From positions 1-6,825 of the forward strand of contig CALIKW010000007.1 in the NCBI GenBank assembly GCA_938017915.1: 6,825 nt of DNA, read 5' to 3'. The DNA is from an uncultured archaeon (GTDB taxonomy: Archaea; Aenigmatarchaeota; Aenigmatarchaeia; CG10238-14; SCSR01). Positions 1 through 5,957 of the stretch are shown here, piece after piece; the stretch's first letter is position 1; each line of letters opens with the position of its first letter. The notes beneath the pieces were generated by a model, which did not search any database, was not told where the DNA came from, and saw only the letters and a list, made by a program, of their open reading frames with translations. Position numbers and translations under genes: made by a program.

Positions 1-2
1 TC

Positions 3-200
3 TCATCTTATCTTCACCACTTTCATATCCCCTATTCTTTCAATCCTAATCTTTTTCTCAGCTTCAAGGATATGAATGAACTTAGAAGCTGTTTGATGAG
101 AAACCCCAATTTTCTTAGCGATTTTAGAAATGTAAAGTCCATTACCAGAATTCTTAATCAATTCTAAAATTTTTCTCTTCATTTCCTCTTTTTTATACAT
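3..200 (-). CDS. Small helix-turn-helix (winged-helix type) DNA-binding protein
   Basis: A 65-residue basic protein that is almost entirely one helix-turn-helix domain. A first helix (about residues 5-17, KEEMKRKILELIK) is followed by a short loop, then helix 2 with the ISKIAKKIGVS turn (about 24-34), the recognition helix HQTASKFIHILEAEKK (about 35-50) and a short beta wing (RIERIGDMKVVKIR). This layout is common to small archaeal transcription regulators of the MarR/ArsR/Lrp-like winged-helix group; I cannot name the exact family. The ATG at 200 is chosen because a TATA box lies about 27 nt upstream, which fits a leaderless message. An internal ATG (Met7, 180-182) preceded by GAGGAA is the alternative start. 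The gene diverges from the pilus-linked gene run and a dyad overlaps its promoter, so autoregulation or control of the neighbouring genes is plausible but inferred. The stop codon lies at 3-5, so the gene is complete. Confidence 0.8.
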   Translation of the reverse strand: MYKKEEMKRKILELIKNSGNGLYISKIAKKIGVSHQTASKFIHILEAEKKIRIERIGDMKVVKIR

Positions 201-222
201 AATTATTAATTGTTAAAACTAA

Positions 223-230
223 TATTTAAA
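223..230 (-). promoter_or_regulatory. TATA box of the HTH gene
   Basis: On the minus strand this reads TTTAAATA, a good archaeal TATA element. Its centre is about 27 nt upstream of the A of the ATG at 200. That places transcription start at or next to the start codon, so the message is probably leaderless. The whole region is AT-rich, so a chance match cannot be excluded. Confidence 0.5.
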
Positions 231-246
231 TTTAACGCTTAAATTT
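228..246. repeat. Inverted repeat, candidate operator in the divergent promoter
   Basis: The sequence AAATTTAACGCTTAAATTT is a perfect dyad: two 8-bp arms (228-235 and 239-246) around the spacer CGC. Similarity continues imperfectly outward on both sides (TTT at 225-227 and TTTAAA-like bases to 250, with one extra T). It overlaps the TATA box of the minus-strand HTH gene and would cover its upstream BRE position, which is where an archaeal repressor would block TBP/TFB. The likely binder, by position, is the HTH protein itself. Chance palindromes are frequent in DNA this AT-rich. The two GC-containing spacer bases and the location are the only support beyond the dyad itself. Confidence 0.4.
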
Positions 247-267
247 TAAAAATAGTTTAAAAATTCA

Positions 268-281
268 CAAAAACTTATAAG
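268..281 (+). promoter_or_regulatory. BRE/TATA promoter of the plus-strand gene run
   Basis: CTTATAAG at 274-281 is a TATA-like element preceded by the A-rich stretch CAAAAA, which resembles an archaeal BRE. The centre lies about 33 nt before the ATG at 311, predicting transcription start near 303-305 and a leader of only a few bases. No Shine-Dalgarno sequence precedes the ATG, which agrees with a nearly leaderless message. Confidence 0.5.
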
Positions 282-310
282 CTTTTATCAAAAGAATTCA
301 AAATTAAATT

Positions 311-1033
311 ATGAGAAAGCCCATCATTTTAATATTTTTCATTTTCCTAATCTTATTCTTTTTCGTTCTATTTTCCTTTTTCCAAAAATCAGTTTTAGAG
401 TTGCCAAAAAGTATAAATAAAAGTTTTAATGAGTCAAGAAACAAAAGTTATTCGGAAAAAATACCTGAACCACCTGAAGAAAGTTTAAAGGAAAAAGAAA
501 GTGGAAAACCTTTTCAGTCCAACATTTCAGAATATAACATTTCAGTAAAGCCTCATCTTGAAATTTTTGACATTTGCTCTGGAAAGTTAGAAGCAGGTTC
601 AGCTTTAGGAGAAGGGGGAGTAAAAGTTTGCTACAACGATTTACCTCCTTACTACGTAATATTAAAAGAAGAGAATTACCAGCTCAAAACAAGCTTTTAT
701 GGTGGAAAAGGATTTAATGAAACGTATAATTTTTCCGAACCAACAGAAATTTTCAGGTTTTTCATACAAGACCTTTTAACAGTTCCTGGATGGGAAAGTG
801 TAGAAATGCTTGGTGAGCTTAAAAATTCTTTTTCCTTAGGTAATTACACTTTAAATTACGTATGGGAGCCAAGTTTAGGGGGAAATCTAACAATTACAAA
901 GCAGGTAATGAGTATTCCTTTAGTAGCTTATCCTGGAATACAAAAAACCGAAGATTGGTCCTTCCTTGAATTTTATCTCAAGGCCGGAGAAAACTTATAC
1001 TATATAGGAAGACTCTGGTTTTTTGTGGTATAA
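311..1033 (+). CDS. Membrane-anchored extracytoplasmic protein, unknown family, rich in N-glycosylation sequons
   Basis: I do not recognise the family of this 240-residue protein. Residues 1-4 (MRKP) are followed by one very hydrophobic Phe/Leu/Ile segment (about 5-24) that should act as an uncleaved signal anchor. Residues 25-80 form a low-complexity Ser/Asn/Lys/Glu/Pro linker, and residues 81-240 look like a folded, beta-rich, aromatic domain. There are nine N-X-S/T sequons (Asn 36, 40, 44, 71, 76, 136, 140, 178, 192), five of them in the linker. Only two cysteines occur (C89 and C107), close enough to form one disulfide. This fits a type II membrane protein whose bulk is outside the cell and possibly glycosylated. 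It opens the plus-strand gene run leading into the pilus genes (39-bp gap to the next gene), so a surface or pilus-accessory role is reasonable but inferred. No lipobox and no class III pilin signal are present. The start is supported by the TATA box at 274-281. Confidence 0.75.
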   Translation: MRKPIILIFFIFLILFFFVLFSFFQKSVLELPKSINKSFNESRNKSYSEKIPEPPEESLKEKESGKPFQSNISEYNISVKPHLEIFDICSGKLEAGSALGEGGVKVCYNDLPPYYVILKEENYQLKTSFYGGKGFNETYNFSEPTEIFRFFIQDLLTVPGWESVEMLGELKNSFSLGNYTLNYVWEPSLGGNLTITKQVMSIPLVAYPGIQKTEDWSFLEFYLKAGENLYYIGRLWFFVV

Positions 1034-1064
1034 CATTAATTATTCCAAAATAAATTATTTTATA

Positions 1065-1072
1065 GAGGAGGT
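1065..1072 (+). promoter_or_regulatory. Shine-Dalgarno site abutting the CBS gene start
   Basis: GAGGAGGT matches the archaeal anti-SD sequence very well, but the GGAGG core is separated from the ATG at 1073 by a single T. Usual spacing is about 5-8 nt. No in-frame ATG, GTG or TTG just downstream gives better spacing, and the frame itself is certain. Confidence 0.6.
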
Positions 1073-2044
1073 ATGGCAAAACAAACTAAAACCAGTTTTA
1101 AGGGGAAGAAAAAGCCTGAAGGGCTTAAAGAGCTTGAAGAACTTGAGAAAATTATCTTCAAGAAGAGAAAAAAATTTGAAAAAGTTAAGAAAAGAATTAA
1201 ACCGAAAAAGTTAGCTCGAAAAAAAGAAAAGAAACAACTTAAAGTTAGGGAAATAGCAGAAAAAAAATTTAAAAAGAAAGTAGAAAAAAAGCTAGTTGAA
1301 AAAATAGAAAAGCCTGCAGAAAAACAGCTGAGTGAAAAAGTAGGAGAAAAGAAAAAAGTAGAAAAGTTAGGAGTTGAGAAGGAAAAAGTAAGGGAAAGTT
1401 TAGTAGAAGAAATAATGACAAGGAATGTGATAAAAGTTAGGCCTGATGATAACTTGAGTTATGTAGTTCAACTTTTATCAGAAAAAAACATTTCTGGCTT
1501 GCCTGTGGTAGAAGAAAATAAATTTGTTGGTGTAATTAGCGAATCTGATATAATTAAAATAATCGGGTCAAAAAGCCTTTTAGAACTTGATACTCTAGGA
1601 TTGAAAAAGCTTAAGTACATAAAAGTTAGCGAAGCTATGAATAGGAAACCAATTGCAATATATGAAAAAGCTAAAGTCTCAAAGGCAGCTGATTTGATGA
1701 ATAAGTATGATATATCAAGACTTCCTGTTATAAATGAAAGCGGAGAATTGGTTGGAATAGTTACTAAAAAGGATATAATAAAAGGTATTTCAAAAGATTT
1801 TTTAGTTAAGGTTATAAAGGAGCCTGAAAAACAGTTGCAGTTTGTTGAAACCTATTTGGATGAAATACTCAAAATTGTTGAAAGAGAAGGCTCGGTTAGC
1901 GTAGATGAAATTAGGAAGAGGCTGGAAATTCCTGAAAGTAAGGTAGAAGAGTGGGGAAAAGTTTTGGAAAAGCACAATTTAATCGAAGTTTATTATCCTC
2001 CTGTTGGAAAGCCTGTTTTTAAGAAAAAGGAGGTAAAAGTTTGA
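1073..2044 (+). CDS. CBS-domain pair protein with Lys-rich N-terminus and C-terminal winged helix, pilus-linked
   Basis: This 323-residue protein has three parts. Residues 1-109 are extremely charged (about 40 Lys and 19 Glu) and probably form a long helix or a disordered tail. Residues 112-163 and 185-238 are two CBS motifs, visible as EEIMTRNVIKVRPDDNL...ISGLPVVEENKFVGVISESDII and SEAMNRKPIAI...ISRLPVINESGELVGIVTKKDII. Both keep the G-h-h-[S/T]-x-x-D pattern (S156/D159 and T231/D234) that contacts adenine nucleotides in known CBS pairs. Residues 256-316 look like a winged helix ending in HNLIEVYYPPVGKPVFKKK; I recall similar tails in proteins beside pilus ATPase genes of DPANN archaea, but could not verify this. 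Its TGA stop overlaps the TTG start of the ATPase by 4 bp, so the two are translationally coupled. A role as a nucleotide-responsive regulator or cytoplasmic accessory of the pilus is inferred. It has no membrane segment. Confidence 0.85.
   Translation: MAKQTKTSFKGKKKPEGLKELEELEKIIFKKRKKFEKVKKRIKPKKLARKKEKKQLKVREIAEKKFKKKVEKKLVEKIEKPAEKQLSEKVGEKKKVEKLGVEKEKVRESLVEEIMTRNVIKVRPDDNLSYVVQLLSEKNISGLPVVEENKFVGVISESDIIKIIGSKSLLELDTLGLKKLKYIKVSEAMNRKPIAIYEKAKVSKAADLMNKYDISRLPVINESGELVGIVTKKDIIKGISKDFLVKVIKEPEKQLQFVETYLDEILKIVEREGSVSVDEIRKRLEIPESKVEEWGKVLEKHNLIEVYYPPVGKPVFKKKEVKV
2027..2034 (+). promoter_or_regulatory. Shine-Dalgarno site deciding the TTG start of the ATPase gene
   Basis: AAGGAGGT lies inside the last codons of the CBS gene, 6 nt before the TTG at 2041. 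The perfect core and standard spacing support TTG as the true initiation codon. Confidence 0.75.
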
Positions 2045-3570
2045 CACAAACAAAAGAATTAGAAAAATACTTTGTTGAGGCTGATAGGGTTAGGGGGGAA
2101 GTTAGCATACAAACTTCTCCAAAAGAATTAGTTCCTCTTTACATCCTAAAACTTCCGGAAATAGAACCAGGAACATTAGCTTTGCTAGACCAAGTTAGAG
2201 AAAGGTTATTAACACAAATAGCCATAAAAACTTCTGAGTTAATAAACCCAAAAGCTTTGGAAGAATTAAAAATAAAATTTTTTGACCAAGCTTTCGAAAT
2301 TTTAAGAAAAGAGCTAATAGGAATACCACTAGAAGTTTGTGAGTATTTGGCAGGAACTTTAGTTCACGAAATGCTTGGCTTGGGAAAAATAGAACTTTTG
2401 CTTTCTGACGGAAATTTGGAAGATATAGTTGTTAATAATGCAGAAGAACCTGTTTGGGTTTATCATAAGAAATATGGCTGGCTTAAAACAAACATTTTTG
2501 TAGAAACCGAAGCACAAATTCAAAATTATGCAGCTATAATAGGAAGAAAAGTTGGAAGGCAGATAACAACCCTTAACCCTCTAATGGATGCTCACTTGCC
2601 GAGTGGGGATAGAGTAAATGCAACTCTTTTCCCAATAAGTACTAAAGGGAATACTATAAGCATAAGACTTTTTAGGAGAAAGCCGTGGGTAATTACAGAC
2701 TTAATACAAAACAATACTTTAAGCTTAGATGTTGCATCCCTTCTTTGGTCTGCTGTTCAATATGAGATGAACATGATAGTTTCTGGTGGCACAGCTTCTG
2801 GAAAAACAACTTTTTTAAACGTTTTAATGACTTTTATTCCACCAAACCAAAGAATAATAAGTATAGAGGATACAAGAGAAATTTGGCTTCCAAGATTTTT
2901 GCACTGGGTCCCTTTAACTACAAGGGAACCAAATCCTGAAGGAAAAGGGGAAGTTTCTATGCTTGATTTGCTCGTAAATAGCTTGAGAATGAGGCCTGAT
3001 AGGATAATAGTTGGTGAAATAAGGAGAGGAGACCAAGCAGAAGTTTTGTTTGAGGCTATGCATACAGGTCATAGTGTTTATGCAACTTTGCACGCAGATA
3101 CTGCAGCACAAACTTATAGAAGATTGATCAACCCTCCTATAAATGTTCCTGAAACCATGCTGGAAGCATTGCACTTAATTACTGTAATGTTTAGGGATAG
3201 AAGGAGAGGTTTGAGGAGGCTTTTCCAGCTTGCTGAGGTAGTTGCAGGACCAATGCAAGCGATGAAGACTGGGATAAGGATTTTGTATAAGTGGTCTCCT
3301 TCAGAAGATAAAATTATAGAGAGCGAGAAAAGCATAAGAGTTGTTGAAGATTTAAAGATGCATACTGGTATGAGCGACCAAGAATTTAGGAAGGATTTGG
3401 AGGAAAAGAAGCAAGTTTTGAAGTGGATGATTAAAAATGGTGTTAAAACAATAGATGGTGTTGGAAAGGTTGTTGTTGAATATTATACAAATCCTTCGCA
3501 CGTTTTAGATTTAGTTAAAAAAAATGCTAAAGCTACTTCAATCGTGCCAGAAGATTTGTTGAGAACATGA
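2041..3570 (+). CDS. tadA: TadA/VirB11-type secretion ATPase for type IV pilus assembly
   Basis: This 509-residue protein has the hallmarks of the secretion ATPase superfamily (T2SSE; TadA, ArlI/FlaI, VirB11), cytoplasmic hexamers that power pilin extraction and polymerisation. The N-terminal domain (about 1-225) contains EMLGLGKIELLLSDGNLEDI and the YHKKYGWLKTN stretch typical of archaeal TadA-like ATPases. The catalytic domain shows Walker A SGGTASGKTT (248-257, Lys255), the Asp box ISIEDTRE (273-280), Walker B RIIVGEIRRGD (321-331, Glu326) and the His box HTGHSVYATLHAD (341-353). All key residues are intact. There is only one cysteine (C100), so the zinc-binding tetracysteine of GspE/PilB is absent, which favours the TadA/VirB11 branch. 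Residues from about 405 form a C-terminal extension. The start is TTG, supported by a strong SD and coupled to the preceding stop (TTGA). It ends in an ATGA overlap with the platform gene. An archaellum ArlI is less likely because no other archaellum gene is present. Confidence 0.93.
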   Translation: MTQTKELEKYFVEADRVRGEVSIQTSPKELVPLYILKLPEIEPGTLALLDQVRERLLTQIAIKTSELINPKALEELKIKFFDQAFEILRKELIGIPLEVCEYLAGTLVHEMLGLGKIELLLSDGNLEDIVVNNAEEPVWVYHKKYGWLKTNIFVETEAQIQNYAAIIGRKVGRQITTLNPLMDAHLPSGDRVNATLFPISTKGNTISIRLFRRKPWVITDLIQNNTLSLDVASLLWSAVQYEMNMIVSGGTASGKTTFLNVLMTFIPPNQRIISIEDTREIWLPRFLHWVPLTTREPNPEGKGEVSMLDLLVNSLRMRPDRIIVGEIRRGDQAEVLFEAMHTGHSVYATLHADTAAQTYRRLINPPINVPETMLEALHLITVMFRDRRRGLRRLFQLAEVVAGPMQAMKTGIRILYKWSPSEDKIIESEKSIRVVEDLKMHTGMSDQEFRKDLEEKKQVLKWMIKNGVKTIDGVGKVVVEYYTNPSHVLDLVKKNAKATSIVPEDLLRT

Positions 3571-4460
3571 GAATACCATTCATACCTTTCCCACTTGAGA
3601 AAACTTTAAAATTTTCAAAAAAGTTAAGGCTATTGGGAATAGCTATAAGAGTTAAAAAATTTTTTCCATTTCTCAAAAATTCTTTATTCGAGGCAAAATT
3701 CGAGTTTGATGAAAATGAGTATTTGTCAATAGCCCTTTTTACTTCCCTTTTTTGGTTTTTACTCCTTTTTTCTGTTCTTGGCTTAATAGCTTTAATCATT
3801 CTTCCACCAAAGAATTTCTTTCTCATAATTTTCCTTTCTTCATTTTCCCTTTCTTTTTTATCATTTATTTATGTTATTTTATATCCAAGGCTACTTTCCA
3901 TAAAAAGGATTAAAAATCTGGAAAGAAATTTGCTCTTTGCTCTAAGACATTTGCTTATTCAAGTGAAATCAGGAGTAAGCCTTTTTGATGGCATGGTTTC
4001 AATTTCTAAGGCAGGTTATGGTTTAGTTTCAGAAGAGTTTAATGAGTGCGTGAGAAAGATTTCAACTGGAATTCCTGATGTTGAGGCTTTGGAAGAAATT
4101 GGAAGGAGAAATCCTTCCCTATACTTTAGAAGGTCTTTATGGCAGATAGCAAATGCAATCAGAACAGGAGCTGATATAGCAGATACTTTAGATAATATAG
4201 TTAGGAATTTGGCAGAAGAGCAAAGGGTTATGATAAGGAGATATGGCTCACAGCTTAATCCATTAGCTTTCTTGTACATGATGTTTGGGGTAATAATCCC
4301 AAGCTTAGGAATAACTTTAATGATAATTCTATCTTCCTTTTCTGGTTTTGTAATTCAACAAATTTTCTTCTGGTTTATACTCGTTTTCATCATAATATTC
4401 AAGTTTAATTTTTTAGGATTAGTTAAAAGCAGAAGACCATCGGTTGAAATATATGTATAA
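3567..4460 (+). CDS. T2SSF-domain pilus platform protein, TadB-like
   Basis: This 297-residue integral membrane protein carries one T2SSF (GspF/TadB/TadC/ArlJ) domain. A roughly 50-residue basic N-terminal segment is followed by two membrane helices (about 53-79 and 83-106). The cytoplasmic helical bundle (about 110-228) carries the family motifs LLFALRHLLIQVKSGVSLFD, GIPDVEALEEIGRRNPS and NAIRTGADIADTLDNI, and two more membrane helices follow (about 231-258 and 262-285). T2SSF proteins form the inner-membrane platform that the ATPase docks on. The ATG at 3567 shares 4 bp with the ATPase stop (ATGA), and there is no clear Shine-Dalgarno site, so translation probably depends on reinitiation after the ATPase. 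The first-of-pair position right after TadA matches TadB in Tad loci. Archaellum ArlJ instead fuses two such domains in one chain. Confidence 0.88.
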   Translation: MRIPFIPFPLEKTLKFSKKLRLLGIAIRVKKFFPFLKNSLFEAKFEFDENEYLSIALFTSLFWFLLLFSVLGLIALIILPPKNFFLIIFLSSFSLSFLSFIYVILYPRLLSIKRIKNLERNLLFALRHLLIQVKSGVSLFDGMVSISKAGYGLVSEEFNECVRKISTGIPDVEALEEIGRRNPSLYFRRSLWQIANAIRTGADIADTLDNIVRNLAEEQRVMIRRYGSQLNPLAFLYMMFGVIIPSLGITLMIILSSFSGFVIQQIFFWFILVFIIIFKFNFLGLVKSRRPSVEIYV

Positions 4461-5433
4461 GTTTTTATACCAAAAACTTCCAAGAAATTATAAAACTTGG
4501 CTAGAAAATCATGTAAACTATTGCGACCTTCAAATACCTGCTGAAAAACTTTTCTCTTCTTTCTTAACTTTCAGCATTATAATTAGTCTTTCAATTTCCT
4601 TTATACTTTTCTTCATGGATTTGCTCACGCTTTTTTACTTTATTTTGCTTTTTGTCCTACTTTTTTTAATTCTTCAGGTTGTTTTCCACATGATATTAAT
4701 TTTTATCGCAGATAGTAGAGCAAATTACGTTGAAGAAATTTTACCAGATGTTTTGCAAATAATTTCTTCTAACATGAGAGCAGGCTTAACTCACGACAAA
4801 GCAATTTTAACTTCTGCAAGGCCAGAGTTTGGTCCTTTGGAAAAAGAGCTTAGGAATGCAGCAAAAGAAACACTTTCTGGAAAGCGGTTGGAAGATGCTC
4901 TTAAAAATATGACAAAAAGGATAAAGTCAAAACTTTTGGAAAGGACTATTTCTCTTCTTCTAGAAGGTTTGGAAAAGGGAGGAAGCATAACTGCTCTGCT
5001 AGAAAGTATAGCTTTAGATATAAGGCAAGTGAGGATTCTGAAAAGGGAAATAAAATCTTATGTTATGATGTACGGAATTTTCATCTTTTTTGCTGCATGC
5101 ATAGGAGCTCCTTTGCTCTATTCTGTTTCTATATTTTTAGTTGAAACAATGGGAAAATTTGGAGGAATAAAAATAGAGGAAATGCCTGAAATAGGTTCAA
5201 GACTTCCCTTAGGAACTATTAGAATTTCTGAAATAAGTCCAGAATTCCTAAACCTTTATTCTTACATAGCAATAGGCGTGACAACTTTTTTTGGTAGTTT
5301 GTTAATAGGCTTAGTTCAAGAAGGGACAGAAAAAGCAGGCTTAAGATTCTTGCCTATATTCTTACCAATAGGCTTTGCTGTCTTTTTCATTTCTCAAATT
5401 GCTATAAGGTCAATATTTTCCGGCTTTCTGTAA
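4453..5433 (+). CDS. T2SSF-domain pilus platform protein, TadC-like
   Basis: This is the second single-T2SSF platform protein (326 residues from the ATG). Two membrane helices (about 34-55 and 59-86) precede the cytoplasmic bundle (about 95-205) with EEILPDVLQIISSNMRAGLT, SGKRLEDALKNM and EGLEKGGSITALLESIA. Three more hydrophobic segments follow (about 205-232, 268-290 and 299-321). The loop between the third and fourth helices (about 233-267) is unusually long and mostly polar. I chose the ATG at 4453 (8-bp overlap with the previous gene); an in-frame TTG at 4444 would add three residues and a 17-bp overlap, and neither start has a clear SD. With the preceding gene it would form a heteromeric TadB/TadC base for the pilus. 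Gene order ATPase-TadB-TadC-pilin is that of archaeal Tad-like pilus loci such as the Epd pili of methanogens. Confidence 0.88.
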   Translation: MYKFLYQKLPRNYKTWLENHVNYCDLQIPAEKLFSSFLTFSIIISLSISFILFFMDLLTLFYFILLFVLLFLILQVVFHMILIFIADSRANYVEEILPDVLQIISSNMRAGLTHDKAILTSARPEFGPLEKELRNAAKETLSGKRLEDALKNMTKRIKSKLLERTISLLLEGLEKGGSITALLESIALDIRQVRILKREIKSYVMMYGIFIFFAACIGAPLLYSVSIFLVETMGKFGGIKIEEMPEIGSRLPLGTIRISEISPEFLNLYSYIAIGVTTFFGSLLIGLVQEGTEKAGLRFLPIFLPIGFAVFFISQIAIRSIFSGFL

Positions 5434-5440
5434 ATATTTA
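5432..5440 (+). promoter_or_regulatory. Probable TATA box of the pilin gene
   Basis: AAATATTTA directly after the TadC-like stop codon would place transcription start near 5462-5466, giving a leader of about 12-16 nt that contains the pilin ribosome-binding site. A separate promoter makes sense for a structural pilin needed in higher amounts than the assembly machine. The AT-rich context limits confidence. Confidence 0.4.
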
Positions 5441-5467
5441 AAATAAGAAAAAAACAAAATTTATTTA

Positions 5468-5474
5468 AAGGGAG
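5468..5474 (+). promoter_or_regulatory. Shine-Dalgarno site of the pilin gene
   Basis: AAGGGAG contains the GGAG core three bases before the ATG at 5478. Spacing is short, as it is at the CBS gene in this window. Confidence 0.55.
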
Positions 5475-5477
5475 AGT

Positions 5478-5936
5478 ATGAAAAAGGGACAAACTGCATT
5501 GGAGTATCTAATGACTTATGGATGGGCAATTCTAATAGTAATAATAGTAGTAGCAGCACTTTATGCTCTAGGGCTAACAAAACCATGTAGATGGACAGGC
5601 ACACAAATAAGGGAGTTTGGTAATTTTAGGGCAAGGGAAGCTAAGTTCACTGGTGCTCCAAATGACCAAAGTACTTTAGAATTTAGTTTAGCCTACTTAG
5701 GGCCAGAAACTGTGGAGACTGCAGATATTACTGCTGAGGTAGATGGAGGAGCTTGTACAGGAAGTGCTACGTTAACAAACTTAGGTTCTGATGCCCAGGC
5801 TGTAACTATTACAGGATGTCCTACAAAGACTGCAGGAGATTGTTATACAGCAAAAGTAAAGATTACGTATAATATTGTAGGAGGCACAATTACTAATCTT
5901 GTATCTTATGGAACCATATCAGGAGTAGTAGCTTAG
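5478..5936 (+). CDS. Class III signal peptide type IV pilin (major-type)
   Basis: This 152-residue pilin starts with a textbook archaeal class III signal (DUF361 type). A basic leader, MKKG, is followed by the cleavage point before Q5, and then by QTALEYLMTYGWAILIVIIV. Processed by an EppA/PibD-like peptidase, the mature protein would begin with Gln and carry Glu at +5 (E9), the residue needed for subunit docking. The hydrophobic helix runs to about residue 33. The rest (about 36-152) is a small, Gly/Ala/Thr-rich, beta-strand-rich head with four cysteines (C37, C93, C114, C122), enough for two disulfides, and it ends in VSYGTISGVVA. There is no N-X-S/T sequon in the chain. The KxGQTALEYLMTYGWAIL signature is characteristic of pilins from DPANN archaea. 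The gene follows the TadC-like gene by 44 bp, has its own likely promoter and SD, and is followed by T-runs. It is the most obvious structural subunit of the pilus encoded here. Confidence 0.92.
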   Translation: MKKGQTALEYLMTYGWAILIVIIVVAALYALGLTKPCRWTGTQIREFGNFRAREAKFTGAPNDQSTLEFSLAYLGPETVETADITAEVDGGACTGSATLTNLGSDAQAVTITGCPTKTAGDCYTAKVKITYNIVGGTITNLVSYGTISGVVA

Positions 5937-5957
5937 GTTAATATTTTCCTTTCCTTA

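Noticed and set aside
3..200. Antitoxin role for the small HTH protein
   Set aside because: No partner toxin-sized gene is adjacent on the same strand within the window; the divergent arrangement with a promoter dyad fits a plain regulator better.
241..281. CTTATAAG palindrome and A/T repeats as separate operators
   Set aside because: CTTATAAG is self-complementary but fits a TATA box, and the other A/T repeats are too simple to distinguish from base composition.
1023..1214. 63-residue plus-strand frame overlapping the start of the CBS gene
   Set aside because: It is a +1-type shadow of the Lys-rich CBS N-terminus. The A/G-rich codons give Lys/Arg/Leu-rich translation in this frame as well, and the CBS frame has the SD, the conserved domains and the length.
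2914..3335. Two minus-strand frames (86 and 73 residues) within the ATPase gene
   Set aside because: They lie opposite the Walker B/His box region and its downstream part, have no recognisable domain or start signal, and overlap each other. They are antisense shadows of tadA.
3533..3826. 97-residue minus-strand frame across the tadA/tadB junction
   Set aside because: Antisense to the basic N-terminus and first membrane helix of the TadB-like gene; no family resemblance.
4016..4988. Minus-strand frames of 87 and 65 residues inside the two platform genes
   Set aside because: Antisense of conserved T2SSF coding sequence with no support of their own.
2041..5433. Archaellum (flagellum-like) motor ArlI/ArlJ instead of a pilus
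   Set aside because: The platform is split into two single-T2SSF genes, and no archaellin, ArlH, ArlF/G or related archaellum gene is present. The pilin has the DPANN class III pilus type signature.
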